64,000 nt of DNA. Source: Prorocentrum cordatum (taxonomy: Eukaryota; Sar; Dinophyceae; Prorocentrales; Prorocentraceae). Below the pieces are notes generated by a model, which did no database searches, had not been told where the DNA came from, and saw only the letters and a list, made by a program, of their open reading frames with translations. The stretch lies in assembly GCA_963575745.1 (NCBI GenBank), contig CAUYUJ010021043.1, forward strand, positions 1 to 64,000, in the 5' to 3' direction. Of the stretch, positions 10,507 through 20,790 are shown one piece after another; position 1 is the stretch's first letter; each line of letters begins with the position of its first letter. The translations under genes and the position numbers were made by a program.

Positions 10507-11130
10507 ATGACAACGACACCGATGTCTTCGTTGGTGTTATCGTTGTTACCGCTGTCGTCTCTGTGATCGGGGTTCGAGGGTTGAGGCTTCGAGGGGGGTG
10601 CGAGGCATGGGGTTTGACGGCCAAGGTTTTCGGACGTGTTCGTCAGTTCTCGACGGCTTTCCATCCTCGGGAGGCTCTCCAGCAGTTGCGCCTCGCCGAG
10701 AGCGTTCTGGGGGTGCCGGGATCGCCCCGTCAGCCGCCGGAGACCCGAGTTATGACCCGCAAATTAGACGACGAGGATCAGTGGGGGGATGGGCTCAGGG
10801 GGGGATGCGGTGAGGAATTTTGGTTTAGCGTGTGGGAAAAGTATATCGCATCCTGCAGCGTAGACCTCCGCTTGGGTGCTCCAAAGGTAGACCCGGCCTG
10901 CGGGAGCGCGGGGGCACAACGCTGCCGCCCCCCTTCCTTGGGGCCCACAGGACGCGGTTGGATATGAGCGGGGGCGGGGCCGACATTTGTATGCGCTGGG
11001 CCAGTCAGAGTCTGCGCGCCATGCAAACGCGCTGCTCTGAGATAGGCATTCGTGGTGTTCGGGCCATTCTGAAGCCAGGCGCGATGATGCGCGAACGTGC
11101 CCGCATGTGGCTTTCCTCTGAAGATTTGGA
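10507..11130. other. No supported gene; weak coding-like frame
   Basis: One + strand frame (about 10630-10860) reads plausibly (VRQFSTAFHPREALQQLRLA, later EEFWFSVWEKYIAS) but has no start, splice or family signal that I recognise. Confidence 0.25.
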
Positions 11131-12060
11131 CTGAGCTGATATGCGCCGAGATGCGGGGACTGGGTCTTGGCTGGATCTCACTGGGGTAAGCTATGCAGGG
11201 TCGGGCTGAAGTGGTTGAGCTGCAGTGGTCTGGGCGGAACTGGACTGCGCTGGCTCGTTGTAGCCGAGTTGATCTAGGCGGAACAGCAATGGGCTGAGCC
11301 GTGCTGGGCGGATCCACGGTAAGTTGGCTTGGACAGGCTTGAACTGGATTGAGTTTGGCAGGGCTAGCCCGGGCCGAGCAAGACAGAGGTAAGCAGAGGT
11401 CGGCTAGGCTAGAGCGTGTTGAGCTGAGCGGGACTGGGTTGGATTGGGTCGGGCGTTGCCAGCCTGAGCTGCGCCGAGCTGGGCTGGCGAGATGTACCTG
11501 CTGGACTGAGCTCGACGGATCATCGTCCGAGCTTGACAGGGCCGGGGCGAGTCAGGCTAGGGTGGGTTAGCCAGAACTGGGCTGGGCCAGCTGGACTGAA
11601 GTGGATCGAGCGGGATCGAAGCGGACTGTTGCAATCTGAGGTGGTGTGAGATCGGCTGGGTTTCGCCGAGATGTCTTGAGCTGAGCTGGGCGATGCTTGG
11701 ATTGGATCGACGGAGATGAGCTGGGTTGGGGTGGTCTGATCTGCGATGAGCCGAGATTGGCTGAAGTAGACTTAACTGGAATGCGATGCTCTGCGCAGGG
11801 CTGTATTGGTTCCGCCGCGCCGAGCTGGGCTGCATTCACTCGAACGGAACTTTGGCAGAGAATGCCAGTGTGTATTGGCAGGGCAGGGCCCAGCTGAAGT
11901 GGGGGGGACTAAGCTAAGCTGAACAGCGCGGATCTGGCTGGGCTCGCTTCGAACGAGCGCGGCTGCCTTGGATTGAGCTGAACTGGGCGGGGGTGACTTG
12001 GTTTGGATTAGTTGTTGGAGGCTGAATTCATTCTCGCCAGGACGAGTTGAACTCGAGGGG
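11130..12060. repeat. TGAGCTGGGC-type degenerate minisatellite
   Basis: About 900 bp of imperfect 5- and 10-bp units (GCTGG, GAGCTGGGCT, GACTGGG). No open frame survives with non-repetitive composition. Confidence 0.75.
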
Positions 12061-12284
12061 GTCGAGCCAGTGTGGGCGGGGGCTTTACAGGGATGGACTC
12101 AGTCGTGCTGAGTATGTCTACGTTGGACCGAGGTGGTCGGACGTGGGCCGAAGTGGGGAAGTGGGCGGAGTGGGGCCGTTTCGGAATAGGTTGGGCTGAC
12201 ATTTAGGAGTTGGGCCAGGGCTGGGCTGAGCTGGGCAACGGGATCGCGTGGATTTGGATCGGGTGCTTCGTCGCGTTCCCTTGT

Positions 12285-12526
12285 CAGGCACTCGTTCGTT
12301 CCATCGTCGGGTGTCTCGCGCTCGGGTGATGCACCCTCGGGTGCTTCGCGCTCGGGCTGCTTCGCACCGGGGTGCTTCGCACTCAGCTGGCTGCGCGAGC
12401 GGGAGCTGCACGCTCGGGTGGCTCTCTGCGTTCGGGGGCGGCTCGCTCTCCTACCCTCGTCTTTGCGCATTCTCCTCCTCCTCCTCCTCCTCCTCCTCCT
12501 CCTCCTCCTCCTCCTCCTCCTCCTGC
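12285..12526. repeat. GCTCGGGTGCTTCGC repeat followed by (CTC)n
   Basis: About 15-bp units with CTCGGGTGCTTCGC at 12285-12450, then (CTC)n at 12471-12524. 12527-13150 holds no supported gene. Confidence 0.8.
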
Positions 12527-13159
12527 ATTTCTCGTTCGAGCTCTTCCTCGTGTCCTTTTCGTTCCTCCTAGTTGACACGATGTAAGTGTGCGGCCATGTG
12601 TGGGCCGACGTGGGGCCCACATGCCCCTTGAGAGACGAAGGTGGCATGGCGTCCAGGCAGAACGGGTGACGCCAAAAGCGTAAGACCCTGCCTGCTCGCG
12701 CTTTCCTCCCGCCCCGCGGCAAACCCGAAGGGGCCAGTTCGAGTGAATTGGTGTTTGATGTTATTGGCAAGCCCGAGCTGTCTAGCGTTATCGTGCGTTG
12801 CTAGTCTCTTCGGTCTTGCGCTTTATGCTCGAGTTCCTCGCGCTTGGTTGCTGCGCGTTCGGGTGCCCCTGCCAAGGCGCTTCCAGGTCGGATGGTTCGC
12901 AGTCGAGTGTGTCGTGCTCGTCCTCCTAATTCGTTCCCCTTCGTCGTCATCCTCCCCCCTCCTCCCCTGCTCCCCTCCGCATCCCCTCCTCCTCCCCTAC
13001 CTCCTCCATGAAGGAGTCCTCATTCTCTTCGCCATCTCTTGCATCCGTGCTTCCCCCATTCTCTGACAACGATTCTTCCCTTGTTGATCGTTCGCTCTTC
13101 TAGGGTATCCCCCAGTCCTCGCGCCCCCAGGAGAGGCCTCTTCAAATGATTTTGGGTGA

Positions 13160-13352
13160 CGTCTCGTGGGTCTACATTCAAGGGGGGGGTCGCGGACTCT
13201 ACATCTGGAGCCGATTGTAATGTCCGTGGGATTGCCTGCAGGGTCTACATCTCATGGTGTTTATGGTGGGTTTATGGGGGGAGTCTGCATTTGATGCCCT
13301 TAAGTGGGGTCTACATTTGGAGGCCCTTCGTGGGGTCTACATGTAAAGGGGG
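13160..13352. repeat. GGGGTCTACATTTGG degenerate repeat
   Basis: The phrase GGGTCTACAT or a close variant occurs at about 13168, 13197, 13241, 13282, 13308 and 13332, irregularly spaced. 13353-13777 has no gene that I can support. Confidence 0.7.
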
Positions 13353-13777
13353 GCGATCCTCTCAAAAGACGACTCTTTTCTGAACGTGGATGCCCCCTTG
13401 CTTGGAGAAGATCTCTGGGCCAGCCCCCCAGGGCCCGTTTTGTTGGAGGGCGGAGAGGGTGAGCGGAGAGGGGGCGGCGTTGTTGGAAGACACGGACTAG
13501 GAGAGAAAAAACACACAGACACAATCAATCGTCGATTCCCCAGAAAATGTCGGAAAATATGGGAAGTTGGGGGAAGACAGAAACCCAGAACATATGAGAA
13601 AATACTGGGAGTCCTGTCATTTGTGGCTATTTATTTGTGTGTCCCAGGGCCCCTTCAGACAAGGAGGAGCCTGGAGGTGGATGTGGTGAGGGCCCCAGCC
13701 TGGCCCTGGGGTATGCGCAGCTCCGTCCGGAGAGCACAGGCCCTCTATAGGGGGCCACTTCTTGGCCGACCAGAGGG

Positions 13778-13828
13778 GGAGGAGGAGGAGGAGGAGGAGG
13801 AGGAGGAGGAGGAGGAGGAGGAGGAGGC
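13778..13828. repeat. (GGA)n microsatellite
   Basis: About 17 GGA triplets, flanked by GC-rich unique sequence. Confidence 0.92.
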
Positions 13829-13993
13829 CAGAGACAGCGAGGCTGCGAGGGCGGGGGGCGGGGCCGGCATGTACAGGCGGGGCCCGGGGGGGGGGAGGAG
13901 GGCGAGGGCAGCAGGGGAGAGCAGGCCGCAGTGGGTGTATGTTGGGTCCTCCCGCTGCTGTCTGGCTGATCTGTTGCGACATGCTGCGTCCAA

Positions 13994-14224
13994 GCAGTGG
14001 CGAAGCGTCCCGGCGTGCCTTTAGGCCTACCAAACAATGTTCTAAGAACCTGTTGTGGGTTCCAGGAAATGTTCTTCGAACATGTCTGACTGGGACTGTC
14101 TTGTTTTAGCGCATCGGGCTTATGTTCTAAGAACTTCGTATCTGTTATTAGAACAGTGCTGGGTTCTAAGAACATTTCGTGGTAGGCCTATAGGAATGCC
14201 GGGACGGTCGGTCCCTGCTCAACG
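13994..14224. mobile_element. TIR element family M2, copy 2 (complete)
   Basis: About 231 bp. The left arm (CGTCCCGGC, then TAGGCCTACCA, then AATGTTCT) is matched in reverse complement by the right arm (AGAACATT, TGGTAGGCCTA, GCCGGGACG), giving imperfect inverted repeats of roughly 40 bp. The interior is AT-richer than its surroundings and holds repeated GTTCTAAGAAC palindromes. Homologous to 10311-10506. Confidence 0.85.
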
Positions 14225-14279
14225 CGTGGGGCTTCTTGGATCCTTCCCAGGGCGACTTTTTGAGCCAAGCTTGCAGAAG

Positions 14280-15350
14280 ACGCGTTGGCCCCGGGGACGC
14301 GAATGCCAGGCAGTTCGACGGGAATCGTGGCCCTGAGAGTCGCAGATTGCGACAGAGCGCAGCCCCTGGAGCGCACGCCCATCGTAACTTCGAGGGCTCG
14401 TGGCCCTGGGGGCGCCGACCAGCGTAGTTTGCACGAAGCGTGGCCCTGGGTAGCGCAGATCGTAGAAAACTTGAGATGGGTCGCGGCACTGGGAATGCGG
14501 ACCTGCTGTAATTCACTGTGGCCGTGGCCGCGGGTGCGCAGGCCCAAAGCAATTCGACCAGGACTGGCTCCGGGAGCCTGGGGCACCCAAAAGCAAGCCA
14601 CGAGGGATCGCGGCCTTGGTCGCGACCCCCAGCGTCAGCCACAAGGGGTCATCGTCTGGGGAGCTGGAACCGCCGTGGTTCAAAAGATCGCCGCGCTGGA
14701 AGCCCGTATCTGCTCAAGCCTGAAAGGTTCGTGGCCTTTGGGCCCGGATTCAGCGCGCTAGATCGTTGGCCTTGGGGGCGCAGGTCTCCAATGCAATGTT
14801 CTTTGGAATTGTCGGCATGGTGGCGGGGACCTCTGTACTCGTTCAATGTTTCGTGGTCGTGAGCGTGAAGACCCTATTCATTACCTAGGGGTGGTAGCAT
14901 TCGGGGCCACGGCTGATAACTGTCCATGGCGTCGTGATAATTGCGAGTGGTTGCGGCCATTCCATCGAGGTGTGGACCCCGTTCAGTCTACAATGGATCG
15001 GGGTTGTGAAAACGTGGGCTCGCCAAAATGTGAGACGGGTCGTGGCGTTCGGGGCGCGGATCGAATGCAATGTAACAGAGATCATTGCCCTGGGAGCGCG
15101 GGTCCAAAATGCATTCTATGCTGGATCATGGCCCTTGGAGTGCGATTGCAGCGTGATCTGCGACGGATCCTGGCTTTGGGAGCGCGGATCCTTCGCGCTC
15201 CTCTATAACGTGCCCCCACGTTGGGTGACCGCTCTTATGTACTATGCGAGGGATTGCTCGGGAATGCGGGTCGTTGGTGACGCGGGGCGGGTCATGGCAT
15301 TGGGAGCGAGCGCCCAGCGCAATTTGACAGAGGTCGTGATCATGGTAGCG
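14280..15350. repeat. About 40-bp degenerate tandem repeat
   Basis: TCGTGGCCCTGGGAGCGC and variants recur near 14285, 14327, 14363, 14401, 14441, 14484 and 14522, and then less regularly to about 15330. Frames through it shift repeatedly and are not genes. Confidence 0.65.
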
Positions 15351-16490
15351 TGGACCCCAAAAGTCATTTACTTGGGGATGACCGCTGCCCTGGGGAAACG
15401 AACTCTTGTACAAGAAACGCGTGGGAGCAACAGTCTTGAAACTCGCCCGAGGGCCTGCTGGGCCGTTTCGATATCCAGGGGGGGACTTACAGAGGAAGGG
15501 GTGGTGCAATTGATACATCCATGCCCCGACAGAACAGCAACGCTGAAGATCACGCAACGATCGATGGCACTCTGGAAGTTTTTTTCCGCTAGGCCAGCGG
15601 GTTCTGCAGTTTGCGTGCTGGTGCCATCGAGGAGCACACCCGTTGCGCTCAAACCACCGTCTTAGCCCTACCGGGCTAGCAGCGACGAAGTGAAAAGCTC
15701 GGCATTGCAATGGCGTGCCCAGTGTTCAACGAGGACGGCATCCGAGCAAAGTTGCGCGACCTTCCGCTTTCGGGCGGGGCAGTGGCAGCCCCTTCTGGCC
15801 CTCCCCGCCCCCTCCCTCTCCCACTCCCTTCTCTGCCCCGCCCGCCCTCTTCCCGCCACGCGGTTTCCCTGCCCCTGCCCCCTCCCTTCCCCGCCGCGGC
15901 CTCCCGGTGCCCGATCCTCCTTTGTTTCCCCATGCACGTCTGGGCGCCGGCAGGCGCAGCGGTGGTCCTTGGCACTTGATATGCTCGCAGGCACTGTCAC
16001 TGGGCAGCAGAGGGGTGCTCAGGGACGGTGCGGTGATCGCTGGCCCTGCGGCGCGTTGTGAGCCACTGCTAGCGCTTGCCATCTCAAACCGGCGCGCGCT
16101 TGTTGGCGCGCGGGCCTGTTCAGAAAGGCTCTGGGCGCTATGGCCGCGCGCTTGCACGGCGGCATCGGCGAAGATCGGCCGAGGTTTCGGCAACGATGCT
16201 GGTTTGGGGCAGGGGGTCGGCTTCCCCAGCGGGTTGGGGCTTACCTTCGAAGGCGCCACCGACAGGTATTCATCTGAGGGGGGGTCTGCGTTCTGAGTCG
16301 CTTCGCCAGTTCAGGCCTACCACTATTCGCCCCTTCCGCCCCGCGGAGCGGAGCGACACGCTATCCAGTCGCAGGGCACAGCGTGTCGCTGGGGCCGCCG
16401 CCACGACACACTAAGCAAAAGTTCCTGACCATAGGCTCGCAAGCGTGTCCGAGCTTCGAGGTTGGATGAGTCAGTTCGCGGCGGTTTTCT
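15351..16490. other. No supported gene
   Basis: Mixed GC-rich sequence. A C/T-rich stretch at 15790-15930 creates Pro-rich frames. I see no splice or family signal. Confidence 0.5.
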
Positions 16491-16545
16491 AGCCTCGTCG
16501 CCACGGCTGGGTTCCTGCCGATGCTCTGGTCGGAGCGCGTCCGAG
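16491..16545 (+). repeat. Dispersed repeat R1, copy 2
   Basis: Contains CCTCGTCGCCACGGCTGG and a following CTCTGGTCGGAGCGC, like the copies at 6074, 19246 and 25571. Confidence 0.55.
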
Positions 16546-16603
16546 GACGGGTCCAGGGGCTGACGATGAGAGCCGTGAGAAAGAATGGTAACGTGAGATT
16601 TGT

Positions 16604-16762
16604 TTTAAGTCGGGCTTTTTCCTCTACAGGAGAAATAGTCAAAAATAGTAAAGAATAATGTGGGGACGACTTTAGTACTATTCTTGAGCGTTTTGGAATA
16701 TTTTTCGAATCTGCTTAGTTTTCGTCCGAAATCCCCCTGTACGGGGACATGCCCGACTTAAG
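16604..16762. mobile_element. TIR element family M1, copy A
   Basis: About 159 bp with terminal inverted repeats: left TTAAGTCGGGC, right GCCCGACTTAA, continuing as CCTCTACAGG against CCCTGTAC. The interior is AT-rich (AATAGTCAAAAATAG) in a GC-rich region. Homologous to 24270-24430 and 26246-26404. Too short to code for a transposase. Confidence 0.88.
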
Positions 16763-17218
16763 ATTGTATGCATTTCTCTGCCTCTGGGGGGCCCTCGCTG
16801 GGCCCCTGGAGCCGACAAAAGACTGGCTCCGGGAGGACGCGCCGGCCCCATGAAGTGCTCCAGACCTCCCGGGGGTCCACGTCGTGAAAAAACACACGGC
16901 GTGGAAGCAGCTCCGGGGAGAAGAACGAGGACGCGAAGGGACGAGGGAGGGGAGGGGGGGGGGGGCACGGGATAGGGGAGGAGGGCGGGGGGGAGTCGGG
17001 AGTGTTCGGGCGGGTTGAACGTTTCAGTCCCAGCGCGTCTCCTCCGCTTCGGCATCGGGGGGGGCGAGGGAGCATCAAAGACGGGCCCGGGAAGAAGATT
17101 GACCTGGGGAAGGGGTCGAGATTTCCGAGGCCGCGGATTGAATCGGTTCATCGTCGGAGGCCATAGGGGTGGGAGGGGGGTCAGCCACGCGCAGAGGGGG
17201 GTGGGGAGAGCGGGGAGA
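16763..17218. other. No supported gene
   Basis: GC-rich with G runs near 16950-16990; no coding signal that I trust. Confidence 0.5.
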
Positions 17219-17313
17219 GCTTCTTAGAAGCACCCCCGCTTCTTAGAAGGCGCAGGCCTCGTCTGTAGATGTAAGGTCCGCGCCTTCTAAGAAGCAGCCT
17301 CCTTCTAAGAAGC
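17219..17313. repeat. Cluster of CTTCTTAGAAG palindromes
   Basis: Four copies of CTTCTTAGAAG or its complement within 95 bp. 17238-17253 (GCTTCTTAGAAGGCGC) and 17280-17295 are a perfect 16-bp inverted repeat with a 26-bp spacer, and each arm is itself palindromic. Confidence 0.9.
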
Positions 17314-17517
17314 AGCCTCCCCCCCTCCATCCCCCTCCCTCCAGCCCAGATCGATGGAGTTACAAAGCGTATCACTGGGACCCACAAGTTTGCCAACTCG
17401 CAACACGGCGTCCACACGGGCCTCGAAAACGATGGGCTGATGCAATCTGAGGGGCTACGACCCCGCCGCCGACCTCTAGAGGAGGCGCTCCGGGCGCGCG
17501 CACGGAGCGGCATTGGC

Positions 17518-17575
17518 GCTCGCCTCGCCTCGCCTCGCCTCGCCTCGCCTCGCCTCGCCTCGCCTCGCCTCGCCT
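17518..17575. repeat. (CGCCT)n pentanucleotide repeat
   Basis: About 11 perfect CGCCT units. On the minus strand they create a spurious GEARR peptide repeat. Confidence 0.95.
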
Positions 17576-17775
17576 TGTGCGCACCGCCAAGGGGGGCATG
17601 AGAAGCAGCGCGCCGCTCGCACAGAGCACCTCCCCAGGAGGAGTCTGCAGAGGATCGATGGGCAGGCTCCTCGGGCGCGCTCCGCAGGCTGTGGTGGGTC
17701 GCCAGGGGTCCGCCCCGTCGCCGCGGCCGGGTGGCCAAGACGCATCCCTGGACATGTGCAGGGGAGGAGTCCCTC

Positions 17776-17852
17776 CTCCTCCTCCTCCTCCTCCTCCTCC
17801 TCCTCCTCCTCCTCCTCCTCCTCCTCCTCCTCCTCCTCCTCCTCCTCCCCCC
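17776..17852. repeat. (TCC)n microsatellite
   Basis: About 25 TCC triplets, immediately upstream of the candidate exon at 17928. Confidence 0.95.
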
Positions 17853-17927
17853 TCCCTCCACCCCCTGGTCCGCGCCGCCAGTCGGGGGGGGCGAGCCGAG
17901 GCCCACGGCCCCCCGGGCCCCCGCAGG

Positions 17928-18270
17928 CGCTGACCGCCGCAGGGCTGCTGGGCGGCGCCGTCAGCGGAGCGGCCTTTGTGGCGCCGCAGGCGCTCGAGAG
18001 GAGCCTCGGAGGCCTAGAGGTTGACGCCAACACCAACATCGGCGGTGTTCCTCCACCGAAGGACGAAGATCCCGATCTCGGCGATGGTGGTAATGGTCCT
18101 GGCTTCCAAGGCGACCGAGGCATTACCACCAACACCGAAATCTAGGATCATCTTCCTCCTGTGGAGGCAGACCCCTGTGTTGATGTTGGTGCCCATGTCC
18201 AGGCCTCCAAGAGCCGGCCGTCGAGGGCGGAGGCGTCGTCGACGGCAACGTCGTCGACGGAGATAATTCG
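17928..18270 (+). CDS. Candidate exons of an unrecognised gene
   Basis: After an acceptor-like CCCGCAG at about 17926, a frame reads LTAAGLLGGAVSGAAFVAP (a small hydrophobic segment), QALERSLGGLE, up to about 18019. There a GTTGAC begins a TIR element ending in CCAG|G at about 18200. Splicing out 18020-18200 keeps the frame open and continues with a Ser/Arg/Ala-rich stretch (SKSRPSRAEASSTATSS) to about 18270, where a second TIR element starts. The product is unknown. No upstream or downstream exon is certain. It could equally be a gene relic. Confidence 0.35.
18008..18208. mobile_element. TIR element T1, copy 1 (possible introner)
   Basis: About 201 bp. The two halves are imperfect inverted repeats: starting from GGAGGCCT, both arms read GCCAACACCAACATC or a close variant, then CTCCACCG/CTCCACAG, then GGTGGTAATG. 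Homologous to 23561-23760. GT at 18020 and AG at 18200 would make it a 181-bp intron. Both arms also read as related peptides (NTNIGGV and GTNINTGV), a result of the inverted structure. Confidence 0.8.
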
Positions 18271-18271
18271 A

Positions 18272-18444
18272 AGAAGAAAAAAGCCATAAGCATAAACTTC
18301 TCGGATCTGCGCTGGGCCCCCTGGCGGCGCCTCCGGCGCCGCCCCTGGCGCTCTCCGTGCGCCAGGGAGGGGGTCAGGCGCAGATCCAAGAAATCCGCGC
18401 GGAGCGCCAACAGTGTATATGTATAGCGCTTTTTCTTCTTCTAG
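18272..18444. mobile_element. TIR element T2, copy 1 (possible introner)
   Basis: About 173 bp, homologous to 24809-24998. It opens AGAAGAAAAAAGCCATAAGC and closes GCGCTTTTTCTTCTTCTAG, its near reverse complement. The interior carries GATCTGCGCTGG paired with CAGGCGCAGATC and a strong GC hairpin. The 3' end has the TTCTTCTAG acceptor but is followed by T, not the usual G. Confidence 0.82.
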
Positions 18445-18679
18445 TAAAGGCGATCACGAGGGCGGCGATGGCGCAGAGTAGCAATAGCTACCCCCCTGCC
18501 CCCGATGATACAGCATCCCCCCCCCTACCCCCTGAATATTTATTACCTCGTGTCAACAGTATGTAATTGTGGAGATGGGCGGCGAGGCCGAACTTGATAA
18601 TCCCCGGGGGAAGTTGCGAATCGAAGTTGCTATCATCTGATGTTGACTAGCAACAGCATCAAAAACGCTGAGCGTGGCA

Positions 18680-18842
18680 ATGGTGGACTCACCATTTCAG
18701 CTTTCGCAATCACGAGCTTGTGGCAGTGCTATGGGATTCTCACCAGTTCAGTTTTCCCAAGTCACGAACGCGCGGCAGGGCCATGGGATTCTCACTTTCT
18801 CAGCCGTTCCCGAGTCAGGAACGTGTGGCAGGGCCATGGGGA
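18680..18842. repeat. 52-bp tandem repeat, 3 copies
   Basis: GACTCACC (about 18683), GGGATTCTCACC (about 18734) and GGGATTCTCAC (about 18785) start three units ending GGCAG-GCCAT. Confidence 0.8.
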
Positions 18843-18937
18843 CCGATTTGACTTTGAAGTTACATGCGTTTTTCGAGCAGGCAAAGCATTGGAGTTACTT
18901 TCTAAGCGCATTCCTCATACGGTTCTTGGCCCCTCCT

Positions 18938-19120
18938 CGAGCGCCCAGACTCGAGATTTGTCGAGTCAGTTTTGTGCCAAGATCTACAAGGTCAGAAAAC
19001 ACGAGCGCCCAGACTCGAGATCAGTCGAGTCAGTTTTGTGCCAAGATCTACAGGGTCAGTCTACACGAGCGCCCAGGATCATCAGCAGCATCATCATCAT
19101 CAGCATCATCATCATCCGCC
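18938..19120. repeat. 64-bp tandem repeat, then (ATC)n
   Basis: CGAGCGCCCAGACTCGAGAT begins at 18938 and 19002, with a third start at 19066: exact 64-bp spacing. Each unit holds TCGAGTCAGTTTTGTGCC. An (ATC)n run at 19080-19118 follows. Confidence 0.88.
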
Positions 19121-19245
19121 AGGGAAATCGTTGATTATCCCCGCCAGACCCCCGAACATTACTGCCCCCCGGGGATGATTACCAGGGGCAGGGGGTTACG
19201 GATGGCGCTGCCCTTCCCTCCTTGTCACTTTTTTTGGGCCGCTTC

Positions 19246-19300
19246 GGAGGCCCTCGTCGCCACGGCTGGATTCGCTTCGAAATTCTGGTCAGCAAGCACC
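19246..19300 (+). repeat. Dispersed repeat R1, copy 3
   Basis: CCTCGTCGCCACGGCTGGAT followed by TCGAAATTCTGGTCAG; best match to 25571-25625. Confidence 0.65.
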
Positions 19301-19484
19301 AGGGGAGAGATCCGAGGAGCATCGGTATCGAAGCGTGTTGGTTTCCCCCCTGGCAACGGCATCGATGACGACGACGGCAAGGGCGGCGGCGAAGGCGACG
19401 GCGACGGCAGCGACCATTACGGCGAGGAAGTCGACCCCGCAGGGCCGCAGCGATCGCCGACCGCGCAGCGATTGCTGCTTTTAG

Positions 19485-19735
19485 GAGGAGGAAAAGGAGG
19501 AGGAGGAGGAGGAGGAGGAGGAGGAGGAGGAGGAGGACGACGAGGACGACGAGGAGGAGGAGGAGGAGCAGGAGGGGAAGGAGGAGGAGGAGGAGGAGGA
19601 GAAGGACAGAGAGCGAATATGGGAGGGAGGAGGGTAAGCAGCAGCGGGAGGGAGGAGCAGGAGGAGGAGGAGGTGGAGGTGAGGGAGGAGGAGGGGGAGG
19701 GAGAAAGAATAGGGAGAAGGTGCAACGGGATATTG
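19485..19735. repeat. (GGA)n polypurine tract
   Basis: GGA repeats with GAC/GCA interruptions. Purine-rich sequence continues to about 19915 without a gene. Confidence 0.9.
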
Positions 19736-19959
19736 ATACAATGAGAGGAGAGGGAGGGGCAAGAGGAGAATCACGAAGAACGGCGAGGGAGCAGCAGGAG
19801 GAGGATTTGTAGAAGGGGAGGACGGAAAAAAAGGGGCAAAGGGAGGAGGACGAAAGGGAACGTTGGAGAGAGAGAGAGAGGGAGAAGAGGGAGGAGGAGG
19901 CAAAGAGGAGTACGACGAGGTCGTGAGGCCTTTTGCTTAGACACCGTCGGCCCATCTCG

Positions 19960-20370
19960 CCACCGTGCCTGAGTTGTGGGCCAGATGCCTCTTGGGGCCT
20001 CTTAGGCGCTTCTGGAGGGCTCTCGGGCGCATCTTCTCGCTTGGGCCCATCCTGGGGTGGAAGACCCAAAAGGCCCCCCCCTCTCGGTGCCGTCTTGGGG
20101 GCATCCTGAACCGTCGTAGGGGCGATTTGGAGTCCTCTTCGACCGTCTTCGGGCGTTGGAAGCCCGAACGAGCGAGAACAGTAATCGCCAACATATAGTG
20201 AATCTATGACTTGGGCCGTTGGGGGATGCTCTGGAGGCCCTCTTCGGGCGTCTTGGGGGCCCTGTGGGTCGTCTTGAGCCGTCTGGAAAAGCTCTGGGAC
20301 CTTCTCGGGTCCTCTTGAATTGTCCTGGCGGCCTCACGGGATCGTCTTGGTCCATCTTGGGGCACTTCAG
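19960..20370. repeat. TCTTGG minisatellite, third block
   Basis: Degenerate CTCTTGGGGCC / CGTCTTGG units like 1-445. A piece near 20135-20170 (GTCTTCGGGCGTTGGAAGCC) parallels 270-300. Confidence 0.6.
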
Positions 20371-20637
20371 GCGCAGGAGAGCGACACATCCCGAAACGTC
20401 ACGCGATTGACCCCGTGAGGCATACGGGGAGCTCGAGACAATCCAGTGCGCTGGCCTCCAGGGCCCCGAACGCAGCACTCGGCATGCAGGACCGAGGGTT
20501 CGGGAAGACCAGAGGGCACTCCACTGAGCGCCTCGCTACACGGAAAGTGGATATGGGCACGTGTGTCTGCAGGCGTGCGCCAGAAGAAGCGCAATGAAAT
20601 GTTATGTTCCCGTGGTTGCGACAACGTCAAAGGGCCT

Positions 20638-20790
20638 CTGGAAGGAGGAGGAGGAGGAGATGGAGGAGGAGGAGGAGGAGGAGGAGGGGCGAGGAGGAGG
20701 AGGAGGAGGAGGAGGAGGAGGAGGAGGAGGAGGAGGAGGAGGGAGGAGGAGGAGGAGGAGGAAGAGGAGGAGGAGGATGGGGTAGGGACG
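20638..20790. repeat. (GGA)n tract
   Basis: About 150 bp of GGA triplets. Further shorter GGA runs occur at 21258-21335 and 21538-21556. No gene is supported between 20371 and 21980. Confidence 0.92.
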
